Counted from the first letter of the stretch, positions 1 through 11,953 are shown. The stretch is DNA of 64,000 bases from Callorhinus ursinus (GCF_003265705.1 NW_020312828.1:57625455-57689454), one strand, 5' to 3'. The notes: a model not told the origin generated them from the sequence alone. A program made the numbers and translations.

Positions 1-282
1 TAGGAACAGTGTTCAATATATCTTTTAGATAAATTTGTTAATCATGTTCAAGTGTTCTCTGTGCTGACTATATTTTTAAAATCTGATCTACTAGTTACTG
101 AAAGAGATATGCTAAAATCTCACAAGAGGATTATAGATTTTTATATTTTTCCTTGTAGTTATGTCATTTTAAAATATACTTGGGGGCTACATTAATAGGT
201 GTGTACAAGTTTAAATTATTATATTTCCTGGCAAATTGAACATTTTATTTTTTATGAAGTGCTATCCTATTTTGTTTCTTTT

Positions 283-442
283 GGGGAGGGGTGCAGAGGG
301 AGAGGGAGAGAGAGAATTACTTAAGCATATTCCATGCCCAGCACAGAGCCTGATGTAGGGCTCAATCTCACAACCCTGAGATCATGACCTGAGCTGAAAT
401 CAGGAGTCAGATGCTTACATGACTGAGCCACCCACATGCCCC
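283..442 (-). repeat. CAN-SINE, older diverged copy
   Basis: Minus-strand copy: GA-rich stretch, then a B-box-like atcatgacctgagctgaa and a tRNA-type head (gactgagccacccacatgcc). It is diverged, and no clear target-site duplication was found. Confidence 0.8.
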
Positions 443-779
443 TAATCCATGTCTAATAATGATTTGATCTTAAACTTTATCTTACCTGGCAGTAATAAAT
501 CTATAACTTAATTTACTAGAATTAGTCTAGAACATCTTTTAACTTTCAACCTTTTGGCGTCCTTATTTTTTAAAAATGTGTCACTTATGACCAGAATATA
601 CTAGGCTATATTTTTATATACATAAAACATGCTTTTATAAATTAATTATATAATATTGGTCTTTTGTTTATAAATATGTTCAATAAACTATAACTTACAG
701 AGGATTACAACAAATCAAAATTGCACATACTGTTGAATTTTCACAAATTAAATATTTCAGATCAAGAAATAAAACACTG

Positions 780-1480
780 CAAGAAATAGTGAAGGTCCGC
801 TTATGTTTCCCCCCATTCATTACAATCTCACTCCACCCCAGAGATAACCACTCACCTGACTTCTAGCTAAACAAATTAATTTTGCATGTTTTAAAGCTTT
901 ATATAAATGAAATTGTGTGTAATGAAATTATTTCACTCTGACTTCTTTTACTCAGCCTTATGTTTGTACTACTGTAGTAGTAGTATGGAAATTAACTTTC
1001 ATTTCTATATAGGATTTCATTTTATACTTCAATCTATTTAGCCATTCTACGGCTAGTGGAGTTTTCTTTTTCCAGTTGGGTCTTTTATAAATAATACTGC
1101 CATAAACTTCTGTTTACATGCATACATACATATTTCTTTAAAAAAAAAGATTTTATTTATTTATTTGACAGAGAGAGGCACAGGGAGAGGGAACACAAGC
1201 AGGGGGAGTGGGAGAGGGAGAAGCAGGCTTCCCGCTGAGCAGGGAGCCCAATGCGGGGCTCGATCCCAGACCCTGCGATCAATACCTGAGCAGAAGGCAG
1301 ACACTTAACGACTGAGCCACCCAGGCGCCCCATACATACATACATATTTCTATTGGGAATATATCTAGTAGTGGAATTGCAGGTTCATGGAGTAACTAGT
1401 TATTAAATAACTTTCTAGATGTTTTAAAACTTCTTGATATGAAGATGTATAAATAAAATATTTCTCACTTTAAATGCTCA
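780..1480 (-). mobile_element. Old L1 3' fragment, antisense, split by a SINE
   Basis: The plus strand reads as the reverse of an L1 3' region, with the phrases aataatactgccataaac and ggaatatatctagtagtgga typical of antisense ORF2 C-terminus. It is strongly decayed, with no open frame. The SINE at 1138-1330 interrupts it. Confidence 0.65.
1138..1330 (-). repeat. CAN-SINE with target-site duplication
   Basis: Full-length minus copy (tail aaagattttatttattt to head ctgagccacccaggcgcccc). It is flanked by direct repeats of catacatacatatttct (1121-1137 and about 1335-1351). It sits inside the old L1. Confidence 0.93.
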
Positions 1481-1827
1481 TACTATTTTTTTCACACAAA
1501 AAAAGACAAAAACAACCAAGAAACATTGTCAGGAAGGAAAAAAAAGGATGAATGGTTTTGCAGCACACAAGAATTCTGAAAAACTACTTACATCATAACC
1601 CGCTATGCTGTTATGACTGTTAGATTTGTACACCTAACGTTACATTTTGAGTGATGGCCCTCCAAAATTACCCAGGCTCTAGTCCCTGGAATTTTAAAAT
1701 ATTTCACCTTACATGACAAAAGAAATGTTATAGATGTGATTAAATTAGGATTTTAAGACTGAGAGATTACCCTAGATTATCTGGATGGGTCCAGAGTAAT
1801 CACAAGGGTCTTTAGAGGGAAACGGGA

Positions 1828-1908
1828 CTAATGATGTGCTATATTTTGGCTAATTAAATTTAAATTTAAAAAGGGGGGAAATAAAATTAATTAATTAAAT
1901 TTTTAAAA
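1828..1908 (+). mobile_element. Very short L1 3'-terminal fragment
   Basis: The sequence ctaatgatgtgctatatttt and the following ggctaattaaatttaaattt closely match the last bases of the L1 at 7501-8260 (ctaatgatatactgtatctt...). It is flanked by agggaaacggga (1816-1827) and agggaaacagga (1909-1920). Confidence 0.7.
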
Positions 1909-1920
1909 AGGGAAACAGGA

Positions 1921-2057
1921 TCCTAGGATCGAGCCCCACATTGGGCTCCCTGCTCAGCAGGAAGCCTGCTTCTCCCTCTCCCACTCCCCCTGCTTGTGTT
2001 CCCTCTCTTGCTGTGTCTGTCTCTGTCAAATAAATGAAATCTTAAAAAAAAAAAAAA
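1921..2057 (+). repeat. CAN-SINE, 5'-truncated
   Basis: Starts in the middle of the element at tcctaggatcgagcccc and runs through the CT-rich part to a poly-A tail. The tRNA-related head is missing. It is preceded by agggaaacagga. Confidence 0.85.
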
Positions 2058-2063
2058 GGGAGG

Positions 2064-2262
2064 GGGCGCCTGGGTGGCTCAGTTGGTTAAGCCACTGCCT
2101 TCGGCTCAGGTCATGATCCTGGAGTCTCGGGATTGAGTCCCGCATCGGGCTCCCTGCTCAGCGGGGAGTCTGCTTCTCCCTCTGACCCTCCTCCCTCTCG
2201 TGCTCTCTATCTCTCATTCTCTCTCTCTCAAATAAATAAATAAAAATCTTAAAAAAAAAAAA
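2064..2262 (+). repeat. CAN-SINE, full length
   Basis: Head gggcgcctgggtggctcag, middle with ctctgaccctcctccctctc, tail aataaataaataaaaatctt plus poly-A. It sits in or just after the tail of the truncated SINE and is followed by a third agggaaacagga at 2263-2274. Confidence 0.93.
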
Positions 2263-3337
2263 AGGGAAACAGGAGGGTTAGAGAGAGAGAGTAGGAGACG
2301 GGATAACAGCAGTTAGAGTGATGTGATTGCTGGCTGTGAAATTGGAAGAGGGATGTAAGGCAAAGAATGGCAAGCAGCCTCCACAAGCTGGAAAAGGCAA
2401 GGAACAGATTCTCTTCTAGATCCTCCAGAAGGAAGACAGACCTGTCTACACCTTGATTTCAGCCCAGTTAAGCCCATTTTGGGCTTCAGTTTTCCAGACT
2501 GGCAAATAACAAATTTATGTTGTTTAAACTATTAAGTAATTTGTTGCCCCAGCAATAGGAAACCAACCCATAGCTGTCTTTTAGATTTGGAATATAGATT
2601 TTTTTAAGTGTTTAAAATATTAACTTATTCTCTAGAACCCCTTAGACCCTAGTGACCACTCTAAGTTACTGAGACCCATGTTGATCTGCAACATGAGGAG
2701 ATTCAAAGCCTACTAGTGCAAAATTTGACAGTAACTTTAAAAGAAAAATTTCTCTGTACAGGTGAAATATGCAATTTCACCCTCACATTAGAAGGCACAA
2801 GAGAATGGGAGAAATTAAATAACTTGATCAAGTTCATAGTAGAGCCAGGTCTAAAACTATGGCTTATTGTGTCCCATTTTCTATCGAACATGCTGTTTAT
2901 CCTGTCATTGTCTTTGACACACTGATTAAATCCAAATATTAAATATAAAAATAGACACAATTATTTTACATGCAATCTCATTTTACGCCCATTCATGTAT
3001 ATTAAATAATCAATATTTTTAGACAATATTTAGGACACTGTACCATTTAAATTACCCAAGATGATAGTGAAGGACAATGCAGAGTATGTTTTCCTTTTTT
3101 GGAAACTAGTTTTCTGCAGTTTTCTATAAATAATCAGCATGAGTGACATGTTGCATAATGTAAGATTCTTTTCTTTCTCATTTCAATAAATAAGGAAGGA
3201 TGTGTTTTAGACTTATTTCCATGATAGTTGCATCATTATGTGGATTTTCACTAACTTGTTTTCCTCCTTCCTGTAATACATTGCTTGACTGATCTGAAAA
3301 TAAACACTTTCAGTCACGAAGCCTATTATTGAGCTTC

Positions 3338-4435
3338 TATTTTTCTTTTAACTTTGTAGATACTATGTTTTTTACAAATTGGAGGTTTGTGGCAATTCTG
3401 CATTGAGCAACTCTGTTGGCACTGTTTTTCCAACTGCATTTGCTCACTTAGTATCTTTGTGTCACATTTTGGTAATTCTTGCAATATTTCAAACTTTTTC
3501 ATTATTATATTTTTCATGGTGACCTGTGATCATTGATCTTTGATGTTACTATTAGACCTTGTTACTATTAACTGACTTGCTGCAATCTCATGATAAAACT
3601 TTAGGGGTTGAGGAGTTGCTTCTTATGGATGAGCAAAAAAAATGGTTTCTTGAGGTAGAATCTACTCCTGCTGAAGATGCCATGAAGATTGTTGAAATGA
3701 CAACAAAGGATTTAGAATATTGCATAATTAGTTGATAAAGCAGTGGCAGAATATGAGAGGATCGACTCCAATTTTGAAAGATGTTCTGCTGTGGGTAAAA
3801 CGCTACCAAACAGCATTGCATGCTACAGTGAAATTCTTCATGAAAAGAAGAGTCAATTGACATGGCAAACTTCATTGTTTTCTTAAGAAATTGCCACAGC
3901 CACCCCAGTCTTCCGCAACTGCAACCCTGATCAGTCAGCAGCCATCATCATGGAGGCAAGACCCTACACCAGCAAAAAGATTATGACTCACTGAAAGCTC
4001 AGAGATTGGTTAGCATTTTTTAGCAATAAAGTATATCTTAAATTATGTCCATTATTTTTACATAATGCTATTGCACACTCAATAGACTATGGTGTAGTGT
4101 GTAGACACAGCCTTTTTTTTTAAAGATTTTATTTATTTATTTGACAGAGAGAGAGAGCACACAAGCAGGGGGGAGCAGCAGAGGGAGAGAAGCAGGCTCT
4201 TTGCTGAGCAGGGAGTACAGTGTGGGGCTCGATTCCAGGATCCTGGCATCATGACCTGCGCTGAAGGCAGATGCTTAACCAACTGAGCGACCCAGGTGCC
4301 CCTAAACACAGCTTTTATATGCACTGGGAAACCAAAAAAAAAAAAAAAATACATTTGACTTGCTTTATTGCATTATTCACTTTATTGCAGTGGTCTATAA
4401 CTAAACCTTCAATGTTTCTAAGGTATGTCTTTTCT
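3338..4435 (+). mobile_element. Tigger1-like (TcMar/pogo) DNA transposon remnant
   Basis: Several phrases fit a mammalian Tigger1: a 5' part with ttttttacaaattggaggtt, a decayed transposase C-terminus at about 3620-3960 (broken frame with SNFER-like and ACY-like segments), tatgactcactgaaagctca, and the 3' terminus gggaaaccaaaaa followed by gctttattgcattattcact and aaggtatgtc. All frames are broken, so it is inactive. A SINE splits the 3' end. Confidence 0.8.
4113..4302 (-). repeat. CAN-SINE inside the Tigger1-like element
   Basis: Minus copy with tail aaagattttatttatttatt and head gagcgacccaggtgcccc. It is flanked by agacacagcctttt and aaacacagctttt, an imperfect target-site duplication. It post-dates the transposon. 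Confidence 0.92.
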
Positions 4436-5179
4436 TGACAAGACTTCATTTATAAGTTAATATTTATGTGTGATTATTTATTAAGCATCTCTCTTCTCTT
4501 TTGGACACTAATCTTTGTGAAGTCCTTGGAATTCACTAGTTTATCATCAGTGCTTTCATGCAGTACATATCATGTAAGAGGTCCCTCAATAAATAGCTGT
4601 TAATTTAATGAATTACAGTGGGTGGTAGGAGAACATGAACACCATCAGAACACTTTCTTTTTCAAACCAAAAACTGTTCTTGTAACAGTGTTCTCAAGAA
4701 TCATAAGAATGTAAGGGGACTTCAATTGTTAAGAAAATTCAGATAGTCTATGTAGAAACTCCTGTTTAGAAAGACTTATTTTTCACCATAATATTAACCT
4801 CAAAAGTTAAAGGAAGATCATATATCTTATGCACTTCTATTTGAAGTACCTTTCAGTTACTTTAAAACTATAGTTTTAAAACTTATTTTTCAGGTAAAAC
4901 TAGTATGATTTTTATTTTAATATGAATTATAAATTACAATATTTAAATATACATGTATTACACTTGATCTTAACATGTCTTCTAGGTAATCTGAAAGCAT
5001 AACATTTTATGGATAAACATGATCTTTTCCCATAGAGTCATTTGTACTGATTTGGGTACTTGTACAATTTGGTGTTTTGCATATATTGATTGTTAAATTA
5101 ATAAATTATCAATTGTATTTCCTCATATTGTTGTATGGTAAAATTGCATAGTGAATGACATTTTAGTTCCTTTGAAAAG

Positions 5180-5345
5180 AATACTAGAGTGTAACTTTAT
5201 TTTCTCTGACTTATAACTGAAGAAATCACAGTTTAGAAATGATCAGTAAATAGTTTAAATTCATACTGTTGGTAAGCAGTGGAACAAAGATATAAACCCA
5301 TAACTTCTAAGTCCAATCTATTTCTTTTCCCATGATGATTTTTCT
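5180..5345 (-). repeat. Probable MIR fragment
   Basis: Resembles the reverse of a MIR: aactgaagaaatcacagttt, then aagcagtggaacaaagatat and ctaagtccaatctatttct. Diverged. Confidence 0.4.
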
Positions 5346-5916
5346 CATAAGGAACGTGATTTTTTTTCATGAGGGCAGGATGCATATTTAACTCCTCTTT
5401 GTTTCCCCACAATGACCATATAAATTTCTTAACAGATATTTAGAATAGATAAAAACATAATTTTACTCACATGATGGCTTTAAGTAGTTGAAACTGGTAA
5501 AAACTGTGTTACAGTTTTAGACCTGGCTCTACTATGAACAGTAGTTTTTTCTTTAAGCATTTCCTCTTACAAAGATTCAGGACATTAATGATGTTTAACA
5601 CTGTAATAAGTAAATACTTTTAGGGAGAATTAAATAATGAACTTATAACTTTATATCAATGAATAATATGAAAAATACTAAAATAATTATTCAGTAATTA
5701 ATGCAAAATTGAAATTTAAATTACAAGAAAGTCATTTATAATGTCAATGTATATGCTCTTTAAATAAGAGGCTGTTTAAGAATTTTTAAAAAATTAATGT
5801 CAATTAATGTGCCATTTTACAGCTTAATATAATGGGAACACTTAGAGCATCAAGGCTGATGGATAAGAGTGTTACCTGTCTCATTACGTAAATAAGGTTA
5901 TCAGCTCTTAACAGTG

Positions 5917-5953
5917 AGATGTTATTTCTAAGATAACATCTTAGAATTCTAAG
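5917..5953. other. Two adjoining palindromes (hairpin candidate)
   Basis: AGATGTTAT (5917-5925), a 7-base spacer TTCTAAG, then its reverse complement ATAACATCT (5933-5941). Overlapping it is a perfect 14-bp palindrome CTTAGAATTCTAAG (5940-5953), whose half TTCTAAG is also the spacer. Confidence 0.6.
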
Positions 5954-6803
5954 TAGATATTTAAATATGTGTGTGTGTATTTAATGTCCCTATCAGTCAA
6001 TTACAATATTTTAAACTTTCTCTAGTTAGAGAATAAATGTAAAAAACATATTTTTAAGTTAAAAGGCTATTAGGATATTACTGCTTATAATGAGATTGGG
6101 TGGAAACAGACATGGGGAGTGGAAAAGACAAAGAGAGAGAGAACAAGCTTTATTTTAAAACAAAGGTGGTAACATTACCCCAAATCCCAGGAATTTGTGA
6201 TGGTTAAATAAGAGAATTCACGACAAATGGCACGGTATATTTTCTGGAATCTAAGAAATAGCCGCTTAGTGTTAGTTTCATTAGCACTATGACTCAAATC
6301 CACTTTCATTTGCATTCCATGTCATGCTTTGGCTAGGATAAATTGTATTATAACACCAGCATTATCATGGTAATTTCTCATTACTCACAGTGAGAAATTT
6401 GATATGAGTTATCTTACAATTTTACTCTGGTTATACAGTTCTTAAAAATGGTCCAAGTGATTTACAGGGAATTCTTTGCTGAAGTTAACTGTTAATCTAT
6501 TTAATTTCAAAATGAATGGGAAAACCACAGGAACAAGTAGATATTTAAAGCAATGACTGTTCTGTGAGAATAAATCATGCATATCCTATTGATATTGGGT
6601 ACATGAAGCACAGCACAAGAATTCATGGTTATGTCAAGATGTCACTAATTGTAATATCAAAGGAAAAGATGGCTGTGGCAATATTTGAATAATTATATCA
6701 TTTATTGGGAGTAAATGAGCTGAAACTTCTCTCAAGTATAAAATTCCTGAAAAAGGCATCTTGTGTGAAAAAGGCAAATTCACAACGTTAGGAACATGCG
6801 CCT

Positions 6804-6910
6804 AGGTATAGGTCTAGATATGGAAATGAATATAGATACTGATATACCTATGGATATGGTAGGGATTGGGGTAGATATAGATATGACGATGAACATAATA
6901 AGATAGACCT
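6804..6910. repeat. Degenerate GATA/GATATG-rich low-complexity tract
   Basis: About 100 bases made of imperfect gatat/tagata units (gatatggaaatgaatataga, gatatagatatgacgatga). The ends are loosely inverted: taggtcta near the start and tagaccta near the end. Confidence 0.5.
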
Positions 6911-7500
6911 AGAAAGGTAGTTGACTAGTATTCATTTCCACTCTTTTATATTCTTTCCACTGTATCAAAGTACCGGTAAATCTTGGAATTACGCTTGCCA
7001 GAATACATCTCTTGCCAGCATTGTTCTCTATTAGATTTTGCCACTTCCATAAGATTTGGAATGTGAATTAAAAGTGTAAGTTATTATTATGTCTTGGCAG
7101 GTAGGTGCATGGAATTTAGCAGGTGTTAGAGGTGAGATTTTTCTGTCACCTTATCAGAATTCTTTAAAGCAAATGATGTTACAAACAATTGAGCTCATCA
7201 CGGGGTTTCCTACAGTTTCTGCAAATGTCTGATTTCCTGAAAGCTGGTGAATGTTCTCCATGACCTTCATTCCTCAACCTTAAATTCATTATTCTTGTTA
7301 TTATTTTCTTTGTTGTTATTACATATTTTCATGCTTTAATTATTTCAGGATTTTTCCCTTATTTTCTAAACCCTAAAGATGCACAAATATTATAAAACCA
7401 CTATTCCGGGAGAAAACTTTTTCTTCCCTCAAAAACACAGTATGAGAATGTCATCAACTCACTGTATCTAGAGTTACTCCATTTACATAAAACTCATTCT

Positions 7501-8260
7501 TACACCAGTCAGAATTGCTAAAATTAACAAGACAGGGAACAACAAATGTTGGCGAGGATGTAGAGAAAAGGGAACCCTCCTACACTGTTGGTGGGAATGC
7601 AAGCTGGTACAGCCACTCTGGAAAACAGTATGGAGGTTCCTCAAACAGTTGAAAATAGAGCTACCCTACGACCCAGCAACTGTACTACTGGGTATTTACC
7701 ACAAAGATACAGATGTAGTGAAAAGAAGGAGGACATGCACCCCAATGTTCATAGCAGCAATGTCCACAATAGCCAAACTGTGGAAGGAGCCAAGATGTCC
7801 ATCAATAGATGAATGGATAAAGAAGATGTCATTCATATATACAATGGAATATTACTCAGCCATCAGAAAGGATGAATACCCACCATTTACATCAACATGG
7901 ATGGAACTGGAGGGGATTATGCAAAGTGAAATAAGTCAAAGAAACACAATTATCATATGGTTTCACTCACATGTGGAACATAAGGAATAGTGCAGAGGAC
8001 AATAAGGTTGGTGGTGGGGAACTGAATGGGAAGAAATCAGAGAGGAGACAAACCATGAGAGACTCTGGACTCTGGGAAACAAACTGAGGGTTGTGGAAAG
8101 GGAGCAGAGTATCTGGGTGATGGGCATTAAAGAGGGCATGTGGTATGATGAGCACTGAACTAATGAATCATTGAACATTATATCAAAAACTAATGATATA
8201 CTGTATCTTGGTTAATTGAATTTAAATTTTAAAAATCTGAAAATAAAATTAAAAAAAACA
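7501..8260 (+). mobile_element. 5'-truncated carnivore L1, ORF2 C-terminus and 3' UTR
   Basis: A sense-oriented L1 tail. The ORF2 C-terminal region holds ctgttggtgggaatgcaagc, cccagcaactgtactactgg and caatggaatattactcagcc, and stays readable to about 7990 despite lesions. The 3' UTR ends in ttgaatttaaattttaaaaa and an A-rich tail. An imperfect target-site duplication, acataaaactcattct (7485-7500) and acataaacttattctt (8261-8276), brackets it. It is one of the younger L1s here. Confidence 0.9.
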
Positions 8261-8704
8261 ACATAAACTTATTCTTTCCAGTGACTTTGGAGTTTCATCT
8301 TCAGGATCAACATTTTATCCAGGACCTATGCAATATATTACTAGAAAGTTTCTTCAAAATTCAGCATTTTCAATTTTTTCTCTATCTTGTGCAAATATTG
8401 CCAAACTTTCATAATGTCCCTTTTTTCTGATATTTTGTTTTATTATTTTATTTTATTATTTATTTTATTTTTTGGTTCATTGAACTGCTTATCTTTAAAG
8501 CTATAAATGACCATAATTCCCCAAAGACAGTGTAGTTGAACCACTGAAAACACTTGAGGTGTTTTGTACATGCAGTTATAGTGGGCAATTAATGAATGCC
8601 AGACACTTAAATCTACTTTACAGTGTCCCCAACTTGCATAATCACCTGCAATTGTTAATGAGTGTATTTTTTTCCAAATTTGGGGTTTTAATAAGTGTTG
8701 AAGT

Positions 8705-8905
8705 TATGACTATAAGCTTGGATTCTAGAATATACAACTGGAAAACACATATTCTACTGCTTATCAGCAATTTGAGATTGGGTAAGGTATTTTATCCCAA
8801 TAAACTATGGAATTATCCCATAGTTATATTGTGAGGATTAAGTGGGATAATGCTTGTAAAAATTTAGCACAGTGCCTAGCACATGCTAAATGCTATTTTT
8901 ACCAT
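8705..8905 (+). repeat. MIR
   Basis: Sense-oriented MIR: tcagcaatttgagattgggt, then gtgaggattaagtgggataa and cacagtgcctagcacatgct. Confidence 0.75.
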
Positions 8906-8959
8906 AATTTTGGTGATAAACCTACCCAGGGCTCATCTAATTAGTATAAAGACATTAAA

Positions 8960-9185
8960 TGATAACTCTGGTGCTGGACTTCCTGGAGTAAATCTCAGTG
9001 TTGCCATTTGCTATTGTGCGACATTGGGCAGGTTACTTCTCTCCCCATCTGTTTTCTCACTGGCAAGATGTTAATGAAGATAGTTCCTACCCCTAAAGTT
9101 TTTGTCAGTTTTAAATAAGTTAATACAAGTACATCACTTGGAATAATATCTGGCATTTAGCAGGTATTTGCTACTATTGCTGTTC
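8960..9185 (+). repeat. MIR
   Basis: Second sense MIR next to the first: gccatttgctattgtgcgac, attgggcaggttacttctc, ctggcatttagcaggtattt. Confidence 0.75.
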
Positions 9186-9368
9186 ACCCCTGATAACAGA
9201 TGTGAGAATTAGAAAGTTCTTTCATAACCAATCAGAATTTTCTTCCTGTAGCACCCAATTAATGATACTTACAATTGACTTGGATTATGTAACTAAGTGT
9301 AATTCTTCAAGCATGTGGTATTATGCTCTTCTAAATTGGGTTTTCCTCCCTCCAAGTTTAGCATTCTT

Positions 9369-9550
9369 TTTTTTTTTTAAAGATTTTATTTATTTATTCA
9401 TGAGAGACAGAGGGAGAGAGAGAGAGAAGCAGAGGGAGAAGCAGGCTCCCAAGGAGCAGGGAGCCCGATGCGGGACTCGATCCCAGGACCCTGGGATCAT
9501 GACCTGAGCCGAAGGCAGACGCTTAACCATCTGAGCCACCCAGGCGCCCC
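9369..9550 (-). repeat. CAN-SINE with target-site duplication
   Basis: Minus copy of the type with attcatgagagacagaggg near the tail. It has an exact 18-bp duplication tccaagtttagcattctt (9351-9368 and 9551-9568), suggesting a fairly young insertion. Confidence 0.96.
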
Positions 9551-9569
9551 TCCAAGTTTAGCATTCTTA

Positions 9570-11265
9570 GGGCTTTTATTTTGGGTATAAAATTAGTCAA
9601 GACCCATTATATGCTGCTTGTTTAAAGTAAATGTAAGACAGAACTATGAGCAAGAAAGAGATGAAAACATTTATTACATCCCCAGTCATTGATAAATCTT
9701 TGCAATTAGGAAGAGGGAAGGAGAGAAAACGGAGGAAGAGATGGGATGAGACCATATGTGTCTTTAGAAACCTGAAATGCTTGACATTGAGTGAGGTGAT
9801 CCTCCCCCCATACCTGCTACCTTTCTCTTGGTACATTCCAAAGACCTCTAACAGGCAGTATTATACAAACCTTATCATGTGAATTTTACTGTATTTCTTA
9901 CGGTCCTCTACGTTCACTAAGAAAAAAAAGGACCCTACAAAAGTATTTTGTATTCTTCCATATTGACAATTGTTTGATCCATTTATCCAATACACATAGA
10001 TAAGAGTTTAACTCAAAATTAATGGCTCATTCTGTTTCTCAGAAAGATATTAGCAAAACACAAAAATTATATGACATGTTCTTTATCTATAAAACATGGC
10101 TATATTAGAAGTTAGGAACTTGCGCCTATATTAGAAGTATGGGATTTTGTTTGTCTATTTTTTCCAGGTATTAATGGTTTGTTCTTAAAAGAGAAATGAC
10201 CACACTTTTAATCAATGTCCCTACAGAGATATATAATATAGATATATATGTTCTATGTTCTATATTTGATATGGTCCAATGATGAAGACAAATTAAAATT
10301 TTATTTAACCTGAAATGGCTTTGGGAAAGATTTTGAGATTCTACACTACTCACCAGTTTTATGGACTTAGATATAGCATTAAATTGTACACAGAGTAAAT
10401 AAAGCATTGCAGTTGGAGCATTTTAAATAAAGCTTTATGCTAGTAATGATTAAAGATGTTTTGATAAAGATACTATACAATTTAACCTAAATATTCTAAA
10501 ACTAAGAAAAGTAGGGGCTCTTTTTCAGAACAGGTTTGGTTCTGTTTTTAAAACGGTATTTTGTCTTCAAAGATATCAAATAGAAGCAATTGAGAATATA
10601 ACTACCCTAACAGAGTGTACATAACCATTAATTTTACCCATTGTGCTCAACATCACTTTCCTATAAATTTTCACAACTGTCTTTGAGGTGATTATCTCTT
10701 TATATATGTAAATATATACACACAACATGTGAATGACATAGCCTTTTGAAAACGTTCTCTAATGATTTTAGGTTAAATAAAATTATAATCTGTCTTCATT
10801 GGAATACATCATAAAGAAAATATTAATATGAGAATGTGGTGACATAGAACATATGTGCAATCATTTCTCTACCTAATTAGTGTATTTGGACATGATTTAT
10901 GAACTAATTTAGCGTTATCAAATAATAATTTTATGTCAAATGCAAAATCATCAGTCCATTAATTGATTATTTTAAAATAATCGTAATTCAGATCCAAACA
11001 TGTTAAATTGGACAATTGTTTAAAATTAAATATTAAATTATATCTATATTGTAATGGACTGTCTTACTGTATATAAGGTATTTTTTAAAAATCACTTACA
11101 GTATCAAAAGAATTATAATTGAATAATTGAATTTTATACTTCATAACACTGAAGATGATTAAATCCAATAAATATGAGCAAATATAATTAGAAAATGGTA
11201 TAAATATTCTGTTTTATTTTAGAAATAATGTCTTTATGTATCTTGATGTTCCAAGTTTAATATCC
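9570..11265. other. AT-rich intron sequence, nothing recognised
   Basis: About 1.7 kb with only short chance frames. A fragment near 10650-10720 looks vaguely like an antisense MIR but is too weak to call. Confidence 0.5.
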
Positions 11266-11267
11266 TA

Positions 11268-11366
11268 GGGACTCTTAAGTAAACTCTACACTCAACATGG
11301 GGCTTGAAATTACAACCCTGAGATCAGCAGTTGAATGCTCTACCGACTGAGCCAGCCAGACACCCC
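11268..11366 (-). repeat. Old carnivore tRNA-derived SINE, head part
   Basis: Minus copy: ctctacactcaacatggggc, ccctgagatcagcagttgaa, gctctaccgactgagccagc. This is the older style closer to the parent tRNA; the tail is missing or diverged. Confidence 0.8.
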
Positions 11367-11733
11367 AATATTCTAGGCCTTCTTGAATGATATTTACTAA
11401 CATGGAAAATAACAGTCAATGATATGTTAATAAACTAACAAATTATATAATTTCATTTTAATATTTTAATGGAAATATGACTTGAAGTTGTACTCGATAT
11501 TGCACTATGTCTCCTGTTTACCTGTTTTAAACATAAAAGTGTCCTGTAGTATGTGTTTTTTTCTGTTACCAGTAAGTTAATATTACAATATTAAAATTGA
11601 TTAGAATAAAGTTACACCAGAATATTGCAATCATTTAACATTTCCTTGATAATTATGAGAGGAACTCATTGGGACAATTGAAGTATTTTATTTTTAACAT
11701 GAATTGAAGGAGAATGTTTGAGAATCACATGCC

Positions 11734-11757
11734 TTTTTTTTTTTTTTAAGATTGATT
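11734..11757 (-). repeat. Orphan SINE tail next to a SINE head
   Basis: Fourteen T followed by aagattgatttt looks like the tail of a minus-strand SINE, but it runs directly into the head of a plus-strand SINE. Confidence 0.4.
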
Positions 11758-11759
11758 TT

Positions 11760-11953
11760 TTGGGACTCCTGGGTGGCTCAGTCGGTTAAGCATCTGACTT
11801 TGGCTCAGGTCATGATCTTAGGGTCCTGGGATCAAGCCCCATGTGGGGCTCACTGCTCAGCAGGGAGTCTGCTTTTCTCTCTCCCTTTGCCCCTCCCCCT
11901 GCTCATGCTCTCTCTCTCTCTCTCAAATAAATAAATAAAATCTTAAGAAAAAA
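11760..11953 (+). repeat. CAN-SINE
   Basis: Head gggactcctgggtggctcag, middle with cccctccccctgctcatgct, tail caaataaataaataaaatct. Full length. Confidence 0.92.

Larger units (their letters stand above)
1640..2565 (+). repeat. Old MER/LTR-type interspersed repeat, interrupted by L1 tail and two SINEs
   Basis: The two outer parts (about 1640-1815 and 2275-2565) read as one repeat: gtgatggccctccaaaatta, then agattatctggatgggtcc, then agctggaaaaggcaagga, ending gtaatttgttgccccagcaa. The copy at 63560-63940 has the same order of motifs. I recognise it as a common mammalian repeat type but cannot name the subfamily. Confidence 0.55.

Noticed and set aside
1157..1345. Minus frame GGSVVKCLPSAQV and its many look-alikes (12320, 15585, 19037, 4133, 56149)
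   Set aside because: All are translations of CAN-SINE copies. The recurring peptide reflects the repeat, not a protein family.
7588..7990. Overlapping 74- and 113-codon frames
   Set aside because: They are the decayed C-terminus of L1 ORF2, not a host gene.
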